A stretch of 64,000 bases of DNA, from contig NZ_LRUN01000023.1 of NCBI RefSeq assembly GCF_001679645.1, positions 103,205 through 167,204 on the forward strand, written 5' to 3'. Within the stretch, counting starts at the first letter, position 1. Each line of letters begins with the position of its first letter. This DNA comes from Pseudomonas bananamidigenes (lineage in GTDB: Bacteria; Pseudomonadota; Gammaproteobacteria; Pseudomonadales; Pseudomonadaceae). A model generated the notes under the pieces. The model saw only the letters and a list, made by a program, of their open reading frames with translations. It did not search any database and was not told the DNA's origin. Position numbers and translations under genes: made by a program. Positions 56,946 through 64,000 of the stretch are shown one piece after another.

Positions 56946-57253
56946 TCAGTCGAGGTCACCCATGACCCGCCCGGCAAACCCGAACACCCGCCGATGGCCG
57001 GCGTATTCCACCAGTTCCACCTCGCGGCTCTGTCCGGGCTCGAAGCGCACGGCGGTGCCCGCCGGAATGTTCAGGCGCATGCCACGGCTGGCGGCGCGAT
57101 CGAAGGTCAGGGCGTCGTTGGTTTCGAAAAAGTGATAGTGCGAGCCGACCTGGATCGGACGGTCGCCGCTGTTGGCCACTTTCAGACTGATCGTGCGGCG
57201 ACCGACGTTGAGTTCGATATCGCCGGGCTGGATCCGGTATTCGCCTGGAATCA

Positions 57254-57254
<1 letters not shown>
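56946..57254 (-). CDS. ureB: Urease beta subunit
   Basis: 102-residue structural subunit. It starts [21 protein letters not shown] and contains [17 protein letters not shown] and the [17 protein letters not shown] signature. The ATG overlaps the stop codon of the upstream GNAT gene (TGATG on the minus strand), indicating coupled translation. It is joined to ureC by a REPIN-containing gap of about 170 bases. Confidence 0.97.
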
Positions 57255-58326
<1,072 letters not shown>

Positions 58327-58335
58327 GGCGCGGCC

Positions 58336-58638
58336 TCAGACGATCGGTTGGTGGACGGTGACCAGTTTGGTGCCGTCGGGAAACGTCGCTTCGACCTGGA
58401 TCTCCGGGATCATTTCCGGGATGCCTTCCATCACTTGATCGCGGGTCAGAAGGGTGGTGCCGTAATGCATCAGCTCGGCCACGGTCTGGCCGTCACGGGC
58501 GCCTTCGAGCAACGCCGCCGAGATGTAGGCCATGGCTTCCGGGTAGTTGAGTTTCACGCCACGGGCCAGTCGCCGTTCGGCCACGAGGCTGGCGGTGAAG
58601 ATCAGCAGCTTGTCTTTTTCGCGTGGGGTCAGGTCCAT
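58336..58638 (-). CDS. ureA: Urease gamma subunit
   Basis: 100-residue subunit beginning [35 protein letters not shown], with the C-terminal VTVHQPIV. It forms the urease trimer with UreB and UreC. Nine bases before the Pat-like GNAT gene. A repeat of the CCCTCACCC family separates it from ureD. Confidence 0.98.
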   Translation of the reverse strand: MDLTPREKDKLLIFTASLVAERRLARGVKLNYPEAMAYISAALLEGARDGQTVAELMHYGTTLLTRDQVMEGIPEMIPEIQVEATFPDGTKLVTVHQPIV

Positions 58639-58705
58639 CGTTTTAAATCCATTTGGGCAGATTTGTGTGATTCGTTCGGTGAGTGGCGTGTCAGTTGGAA
58701 CTGCC

Positions 58706-58860
58706 CCCTCACCCTAGCCCTCTCCCGGAGGAAGAGGGGACTGATCTAGGTCGTTTGTTATGGCCAGTTCAGTCAGTTGAATTCTTGTGTTTGAAACATT
58801 TCTAGCGGTCACCTCAGTCAGGCTCCCTCTCCCCTCCGGGGAGAGGGCGGGGGGTGAGGG
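58706..58860. repeat. Inverted repeat element, second copy of the CCCTCACCC family
   Basis: CCCTCACCCTAGCCCTCTCC with GGAGGAAGAGGGG on the left, and CCCTCTCCCCTCCGGGGAGA with GGGGGGTGAGGG on the right, enclosing about 80 bases. It is related to the element at 42477-42652. It separates ureA from ureD. Confidence 0.87.
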
Positions 58861-58868
58861 GTTGGCCC

Positions 58869-59708
58869 TCAAGTGCTCCAGATTCTCGGCGGCTGAGCTT
58901 CACGGCCGAGCAACACAGGCCTGAGCAATCGCCACAGATCGATCAGCCAGGCCCGCGCCAGCAATGCTTCACCGGCCAGGCAACGCGCAACCAGCAACCC
59001 CGGCAATTGCGTCAGGTCCCCGCGAACCTCATGCCCCAGCGAGCGGCAGCGCTCCAGCAGTTCGGCGTCGATTTCGCCGGTCACCAGCAATGTCGCAAAT
59101 ACCGGATGGCCATCCAGTCCGATCGGCGAATCAAGCAAACCATCGTTGCCGACGATGCGCTGGCGCTCATGCCACAGCAACCGGCCATCGCGGCGAATAT
59201 CCAGATGCGCCTGGAAATGCCCGAGGTCGAAACGCTCGCCACTGGCCGGGCGCCCGAGCGCCACGACGTCCCAGTAGAACAGTCGCGCATCGCCTTCAAG
59301 GTTGATCGAGGTCGTGAGTTCCGCCTGGGCGGCGCTGTAGACGATGGTTTCCTGGGGCAGCCATTCCAGTGTTGCGCCATCAGCGATGTGCAGCTCCAGC
59401 GACTGACAGGCAGGGCCCGTCGCGCGATACCACTTGGCGGCGCCGGGGCTGGTGATCTGCGCCCAGGCGTCCTGTTCGACGCGGGCGCTGATGTTCAACC
59501 GATCACCGCCGGCAATGCCGCCCGGCGGGTGGACGACGATGTGCTGGCAGACCTCGGGCCCTTCGGCATACAGATGCTTTTGCACCCGCAGCGGTCCGAG
59601 GTGACGGCGACGGGTCGGGCGCGTGCAATCGCCGAAGCGGGTGTAGGCCAGCTCAAGCTCGGCGTGCCAGCTCGGGGTAAACAGGGCAGTCGCTAAAGGT
59701 AGATTCAT
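58869..59708 (-). CDS. ureD: Urease accessory protein UreD
   Basis: 279-residue scaffold protein of the UreD-F-G activation complex that hands nickel to apo-urease. Family features include [43 protein letters not shown] and [17 protein letters not shown]. It is first of the urease genes after the urt genes on the minus strand. It is separated from ureA by a repeat element. Confidence 0.97.
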   Translation of the reverse strand: MNLPLATALFTPSWHAELELAYTRFGDCTRPTRRRHLGPLRVQKHLYAEGPEVCQHIVVHPPGGIAGGDRLNISARVEQDAWAQITSPGAAKWYRATGPACQSLELHIADGATLEWLPQETIVYSAAQAELTTSINLEGDARLFYWDVVALGRPASGERFDLGHFQAHLDIRRDGRLLWHERQRIVGNDGLLDSPIGLDGHPVFATLLVTGEIDAELLERCRSLGHEVRGDLTQLPGLLVARCLAGEALLARAWLIDLWRLLRPVLLGREAQPPRIWST

Positions 59709-59738
59709 GTTTTCTGATTATCGTCAGGACGCTAGAGG

Positions 59739-60437
59739 TTAGATCGTAACCAGCCCGCGCACACCCTCGCTTTCCATATTTTCTCCGCGACCCTGCTGCA
59801 CGATCTCGCCCCGGGACATCACCAGGTACTGATCGGCCAGTTCGGCGGCGAAGTCGTAGAACTGCTCCACCAGCAGAATCGCCATATCGCCACGGGCCGC
59901 GAGTTTCTTGATCACCGCACCGATCTCCTTGATCACCGACGGCTGGATGCCTTCGGTGGGTTCGTCGAGGATCAGCAGGCGCGGACGGCTGGCCAGTGCG
60001 CGACCAATCGCCAGTTGCTGTTGTTGGCCACCGGACAGGTCGCCGCCGCGCCGCTGTTTCATTTGCAGCAGCACCGGGAACAGCTCGTAGATGAACGCAG
60101 GAACTTCCTTGGCTTCGCTGCCGGGAAAACGGGAAAGACCCATCAGCAGGTTTTCTTCCACGGTCAGTCGCCCGAAGATTTCCCGGCCCTGGGGTACGTA
60201 GGCGATTCCGGCGTGCACCCGTTGATGCGGTTTGAACGTAGTGATCGGTTGACCTTCCCAGTTCACCGCGCCTTCCCTGGCCGGCAGCAGGCCCATCAGG
60301 CATTTGAGCAGCGTGGTCTTGCCCACGCCGTTGCGCCCGAGCAGGCAGGTCACTTCACCGACCTTCACATCAAAGCTCAGGCCGCGCAGGATGTGGCTTC
60401 CGCCGTAGTACTGATGCAATTTGTCGACTTGCAGCAT
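59739..60437 (-). CDS. urtE: Urea ABC transporter ATP-binding protein UrtE
   Basis: 232-residue ABC ATPase of the urea importer. Walker A is GRNGVGKTTLLKC, the signature LSGGQQQQLAIGRA, Walker B LLILDEPTEGIQ and the switch His region FLVEQ-type LLVEQFYDFA. The N-terminus MLQVDKLHQYYGGSHILRG is typical. The ATG at 60437 was chosen over one 10 codons upstream. Pairs with UrtD. Confidence 0.96.
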   Translation of the reverse strand: MLQVDKLHQYYGGSHILRGLSFDVKVGEVTCLLGRNGVGKTTLLKCLMGLLPAREGAVNWEGQPITTFKPHQRVHAGIAYVPQGREIFGRLTVEENLLMGLSRFPGSEAKEVPAFIYELFPVLLQMKQRRGGDLSGGQQQQLAIGRALASRPRLLILDEPTEGIQPSVIKEIGAVIKKLAARGDMAILLVEQFYDFAAELADQYLVMSRGEIVQQGRGENMESEGVRGLVTI

Positions 60438-60454
60438 GTTCAAATTCTCCCCGG

Positions 60455-60470
60455 TGATCGTTCCCACGCT
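60455..60470. repeat. Half copy of the GATCGTTCCCACGC repeat
   Basis: GATCGTTCCCACGCTC without the matching right arm, in the 44 bases between urtE and urtD. It is a decayed member of the hairpin family at 43790 and 63953. Confidence 0.7.
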
Positions 60471-60481
60471 CTGATTCCTCT

Positions 60482-61354
60482 TCAGCGGCCGAGATAGACT
60501 TCGATCACGCGCTCGTTGTCCTGCACCTGTTCCAGCGACCCCTCGGCCAGCACGCTGCCCTGATGCAGCACCGTGACGTGGTCGGCAATCGAGCCGACGA
60601 AGCCCATATCGTGTTCCACCACCATCAGCGAATGCTTGCCCGCCAGCGACTTGAACAGCTCGGCGGTGAACGCGGTTTCGGCGTCGGTCATGCCCGCCAC
60701 CGGTTCGTCGAGCAACAGCAGTTGCGGGTCTTGCATCAGCAACATGCCGATTTCGAGAAACTGTTTCTGCCCGTGGGACAACAGCCCCGCCGGGCGATTG
60801 ACCGAGGTGGTCAGGCCAATGGTGTCGAGCACTTCGCTGATCCGGTCTTTCTGCTCACCGCTCAGCCGTGCTCGCAGACTGGCCCACACCGACTTGTCGG
60901 TTTTCTGCGCCAGTTCCAGGTTCTCGAACACGCTCAGCGCTTCGAACACCGTCGGCTTCTGGAACTTGCGACCGATACCGGCCTGGGCGATCTGCACTTC
61001 GCTCATCTGCGTCAGGTCGAGGGTTTCGCCGAACCAGGCCTTGCCGTGGCTCGGGCGGGTCTTGCCGGTGATCACGTCCATCAGCGTGGTCTTGCCCGCG
61101 CCGTTGGGGCCGATGATGCAGCGCAGTTCGCCGACGCCGATGTACAGGTTCAGCGCGTTCAGCGCGCGGAAGCCGTCGAAGCTGACGCTGATGTCTTCCA
61201 GGGTCAGGATCGTGCCGTGACGGGTGTTCAGTCCAGGCTCCACGCGCTGGCCGAGACCGAGGGCATCGCGGCTGGTGCCGGCGTCCTTGTTCGGCTCCAG
61301 CGGCGGGAAGAAGGCCGGTTCCAGCATGAATTCAGCGCTCGCCGTGACTCTCAT
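60482..61354 (-). CDS. urtD: Urea ABC transporter ATP-binding protein UrtD
   Basis: 290-residue ABC ATPase with a 50-residue N-terminal extension. Walker A is GPNGAGKTTLMD, the signature LSHGQKQFLEIGM, Walker B LLLLDEPVAGMTD, and the His in VVEHDMGFVGS. Its ATG overlaps the urtC stop by 4 bases (ATGA). Confidence 0.96.
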   Translation of the reverse strand: MRVTASAEFMLEPAFFPPLEPNKDAGTSRDALGLGQRVEPGLNTRHGTILTLEDISVSFDGFRALNALNLYIGVGELRCIIGPNGAGKTTLMDVITGKTRPSHGKAWFGETLDLTQMSEVQIAQAGIGRKFQKPTVFEALSVFENLELAQKTDKSVWASLRARLSGEQKDRISEVLDTIGLTTSVNRPAGLLSHGQKQFLEIGMLLMQDPQLLLLDEPVAGMTDAETAFTAELFKSLAGKHSLMVVEHDMGFVGSIADHVTVLHQGSVLAEGSLEQVQDNERVIEVYLGR

Positions 61355-62430
61355 GATTCACCTCGTTTCTTCAGCAGACCGATCACACCCTTGGGCAGGT
61401 ACAACGTCACGACGATGAACAGCGCGCCGAGGAAGAACAGCCAGTATTCGGGGAAGGCCACGGTGAACCAGCTCTTCATGCCGTTGACCACACCGGCGCC
61501 GAGCAGCGGGCCGATCAGGGTGCCGCGCCCGCCAAGGGCTACCCACACGGCGGCTTCGATGGAGTTGGTCGGCGACATTTCGCCGGGGTTGATGATCCCC
61601 ACCTGCGGCACGTACAGCGCACCGGCCAGACCACACAGCACCGCGCTCAATACCCAGACGAACAGCTTGAAACCGCGAGGGTCGTAGCCGCAGAACATCA
61701 GGCGATTTTCCGCATCACGCAACGCGGTCAACACCCGGCCGAACTTGCTGCGGGCCAGGCGCCAGCCGATGAACAGACTCGCCACCAGCAACAGCACCGT
61801 CGCCAGAAACAGCACCGCACGAGTACCCGGTTCGGTGATGCCGAAGCCAAGGATCGTGCGGAAATTGGTGAAACCGTTGTTGCCGCCGAAGCCGGTCTCG
61901 TTGCGAAAGAACAGCAGCATCCCGGCGAAAGTCAGCGCCTGGGTCATGATCGAGAAATACACGCCCTTGATCCGCGAACGGAAGGCGAAAAAACCGAACA
62001 CCAACGCCAGCAACCCTGGAGCCAGCACCACCAGACACATCGCCCAAAGGAAGTTGCCGGTGCCGCTCCAGTACCACGGCAATTCGGTCCACGACAGGAA
62101 GGTCATGAACGCCGGCAAGTCGTCACCGGCAGCCTGGCGCATCAGGTACATGCCCATTGCATAACCGCCGAGTGCGAAGAACAGTCCGTGACCCAGGGAC
62201 AGCAGACCGGCATAGCCCCAGACCAGATCCAGTGCCAGGGCGACGATGGCGTAGCAGAGAATCTTGCCGACCAGCGTCAGGGTGTAAGCCGAGACGTGCA
62301 GTGCGTTGTCCTGCGGCAATAGCGACAGCAGCGGCAGGGCGATCAGCAACGCGAGAACAACCGCGCCGACAGCGATGGAAACTTTGGGGCCGGCCTTTTG
62401 TGTGGCCGTGACTAGCAGGGGCTGGTTCAT
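61351..62430 (-). CDS. urtC: Urea ABC transporter permease UrtC
   Basis: 359-residue LivM-type permease. It has about nine membrane segments and the motifs LDLVWGYAGLLSLGHGLFFALGGYAMGMYL, ALRDAENRLMFCGYDP and PTNSIEAAVWVALGGRGTL. The ATG at 62430 overlaps the stop of urtB (TGATG). The frame is open far upstream but that part is an antisense-free shadow of urtB. Confidence 0.96.
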   Translation of the reverse strand: MNQPLLVTATQKAGPKVSIAVGAVVLALLIALPLLSLLPQDNALHVSAYTLTLVGKILCYAIVALALDLVWGYAGLLSLGHGLFFALGGYAMGMYLMRQAAGDDLPAFMTFLSWTELPWYWSGTGNFLWAMCLVVLAPGLLALVFGFFAFRSRIKGVYFSIMTQALTFAGMLLFFRNETGFGGNNGFTNFRTILGFGITEPGTRAVLFLATVLLLVASLFIGWRLARSKFGRVLTALRDAENRLMFCGYDPRGFKLFVWVLSAVLCGLAGALYVPQVGIINPGEMSPTNSIEAAVWVALGGRGTLIGPLLGAGVVNGMKSWFTVAFPEYWLFFLGALFIVVTLYLPKGVIGLLKKRGES

Positions 62431-63932
62431 CAGTCGATCACCCGTCCTTTCAGTGCGAAGAGACCTTGCGGACGTTTCTGGATGAACAGAATGATCAGCG
62501 CGAGGATCAGGATCTTGCCGAGCACCGCACCGATCTGCGGTTCGAGAATCTTGTTGGCGATGCCCAGGCCGAACGCGGCGAACACGCTGCCGGCCAGTTG
62601 CCCGACGCCGCCGAGCACCACCACCAGGAACGAGTCGATGATGTAGCTCTGGCCGAGGTCGGGGCCGACATTGCCGATCTGGCTCAGCGCCACGCCACCG
62701 AGCCCGGCGATACCCGAACCGAGGCCGAAGGCGAGCATGTCGACGCGACCGGTGGGCACGCCGCAGCAGGCGGCCATGTTGCGGTTCTGGGTGACGGCAC
62801 GCACGTTCAGGCCGAGGCGGGTCTTGTTCAGCAGCAGCCAGGTCAGCGCCACCACGAACAACGCGAAGGCGATGATCACGATGCGGTTGTACGGCAGCAC
62901 CAGATTCGGCAGCACTTGAATCCCGCCGGACAGCCACGCCGGGTTCGCGACTTCCACGTTCTGCGCACCGAACACCAGACGCACCAGTTGAATCAGCATC
63001 AGGCTGATGCCCCAGGTGGCGAGCAGGGTTTCCAGCGGTCGGCCGTAGAGGTGACGAATCACCGTGCGCTCCAGGGCCATGCCGATGGCCGCCGTGACGA
63101 AGAACGCCACCGGCAGCGCGATCAGTGGGTAAAACTCGATAGCCTGCGGTGCGTAGCGTTGGAACATCAACTGCACTACATAAGTGGAGTAGGCACCGAG
63201 CATCAGCATCTCGCCATGGGCCATGTTGATCACGCCGAGCAGGCCGAAGGTGATCGCCAGACCCAGCGCCGCCAGCAGCAGAATCGAACCGAGGGACATG
63301 CCGCTGAAGGCCTGGCCGAGCAGTTCGCCGACCAGCAGTTTGCGTTTGACCTGGGCGAGGCTGGTTTCGGCGGCGGTGCGCACGTTGGCGTCGGTTTCGA
63401 CGCCGGGTTCGAGCAGACCTTCGAGGCGTGTGCGGGCCAGCGGGTCGCCGGTTTCACCGAGCAGACGCACAGCCGCAAGACGCACCGCCGGGTCCGTGTC
63501 GACCAGTTGCAGGTTGGCCAGCGCCAGGCTCAGGGCGGCGTGGACGTTTTCATCTGTTTCGCCAGCCAGTTGCCGGTCGAGGAATTTCAGCTGCGCCGGT
63601 TTGGCGTTTTTCTGCAATTGCTGCGCGGCGGCAAGACGGGTCTTGGCGTCAGCGGCGAGCAATTGGTGGCTGGCCAGCGCGGTATCGATCAGGCCCCGCA
63701 GACGGTTGTTCAGGCGCAGGGGCCTGGGTTGGCCGTCGACGGTCAGTTCGCCTTGTTGCAGGGCGTCGATCAGTTCGAGACGGGCCGGATCGGGCTGCGC
63801 GGCCCAGGCTTCCAGCAGTTTGGCCTGCTGTACTGGGTTGGCGGCGACGAAGTCTTCGGCATCCCCGGCATGGGCGGCCATCGGCAGCAGCAGTGCGATG
63901 GCCAGGATCAAGCGGTAAAGGGCAGTGGGCAT
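62430..63932 (-). CDS. urtB: Urea ABC transporter permease UrtB
   Basis: 500-residue LivH-type permease with a periplasmic N-terminal domain of about 200 residues preceded by a signal peptide (MPTALYRLILAIALLLPMAAHA), as usual for UrtB. The helical HEAT-like part (about 30-195) precedes the membrane core starting MSLGSILLLAALGLAITFGLLGVINMAHGEMLMLG. GGVGQLAGSV is near the coupling helix. urtA would lie just past the right edge. Confidence 0.95.
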   Translation of the reverse strand: MPTALYRLILAIALLLPMAAHAGDAEDFVAANPVQQAKLLEAWAAQPDPARLELIDALQQGELTVDGQPRPLRLNNRLRGLIDTALASHQLLAADAKTRLAAAQQLQKNAKPAQLKFLDRQLAGETDENVHAALSLALANLQLVDTDPAVRLAAVRLLGETGDPLARTRLEGLLEPGVETDANVRTAAETSLAQVKRKLLVGELLGQAFSGMSLGSILLLAALGLAITFGLLGVINMAHGEMLMLGAYSTYVVQLMFQRYAPQAIEFYPLIALPVAFFVTAAIGMALERTVIRHLYGRPLETLLATWGISLMLIQLVRLVFGAQNVEVANPAWLSGGIQVLPNLVLPYNRIVIIAFALFVVALTWLLLNKTRLGLNVRAVTQNRNMAACCGVPTGRVDMLAFGLGSGIAGLGGVALSQIGNVGPDLGQSYIIDSFLVVVLGGVGQLAGSVFAAFGLGIANKILEPQIGAVLGKILILALIILFIQKRPQGLFALKGRVID

Positions 63933-63952
63933 ATGAAATGGCCTTGCGTAGT

Positions 63953-64000
63953 GATCGTTCCCACGCTCCGCGTGGGAATGCAGCCCGGGACGCTCCGCGT
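63953..64000. repeat. GATCGTTCCCACGC hairpin repeat upstream of urtB
   Basis: GATCGTTCCCACGCTCCGCG then TGGGAATG forms an imperfect hairpin, followed by CGGGACGCTCCGCGT, a degenerate second unit that continues past the window edge. It separates urtB from what would be urtA. Confidence 0.8.

Noticed and set aside
62430..62937. Upstream extension of urtC in frame
   Set aside because: It overlaps urtB on the same strand and encodes Arg-rich sequence; the ATG at 62430 is coupled to the urtB stop and gives the usual length.

Overview
The window is a stretch of a Pseudomonas chromosome, most likely from the P. fluorescens group. It has high GC, Pseudomonas-type REP/REPIN palindromes (core GTGGGAGCGAGC...), azurin, the amaB-amaA lysine (pipecolate) genes and the urt-ure cluster. 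From memory, the gene order (rlmB, rpsF-rpsR-rplI, dnaB, ygiQ, azu, nadE-pncB, ama genes, liv/bra transporter, ureG-F-E, desT, ferritin, hsp70, ureC-B-A-D, urtE-D-C-B) runs colinear with a core block of P. aeruginosa PAO1, read in the opposite direction. Large genes outside that backbone are accessory candidates. No rRNA, tRNA, CRISPR array, integrase or transposase was found.

Layout. 1-4.3 kb: partial rlmB, ribosomal operon rpsF-rpsR-(DUF2232-like membrane protein)-rplI, and dnaB. 4.3-7.0 kb: an unusual 879-aa toxin-like protein on the minus strand. 7.1-14.5 kb: ygiQ, an ATP-grasp/alpha-E fusion with a transglutaminase, a LOG-family hydrolase, a 29-codon small ORF and azu. 14.5-20.7 kb: nadE-pncB, then a LysR regulator divergent from amaB and amaA. 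21-26.2 kb: a five-gene branched-chain/polar amino acid ABC operon behind a near-perfect sigma-54 promoter. 26.2-26.9 kb: a 700-bp non-coding region with two perfect DnaA boxes and an orphan terminator. 26.9-30 kb: SDR, cation diffusion facilitator, AGE epimerase.

30-32.5 kb holds ureE-F-G-J (nickel delivery and urease maturation). The structural genes ureD-A-(two GNATs)-B-C and the urea transporter urtB-C-D-E lie at 55-64 kb on the same strand, so the urease system is split by about 22.5 kb. Between the halves are desT, a secreted repeat protein, an AsmA-like protein, a ferritin-like protein, a LysR-azoR-SMR locus, a lipase, an EamA exporter divergent from an AraC regulator, a PsiF-repeat protein, an AI-2E transporter, an Hsp70-like protein, cbpA-cbpM with a heat-shock-type promoter, an orphan histidine kinase, and a 2347-aa protein.

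The most striking element is that 2347-aa protein (47984-55027): an N-terminal dermonecrotic-toxin-like region with hydrophobic segments, three successive helical-linker/leucine-rich-repeat modules, and a C-terminal region with the features of a NEL (IpaH/SspH-type) E3 ubiquitin ligase, including a Cys-x-Asp motif. It is probably a host-directed effector. The 879-aa protein at 4.3-7.0 kb shares short beta-rich motifs with its middle part and may be a relative without LRR or NEL parts.
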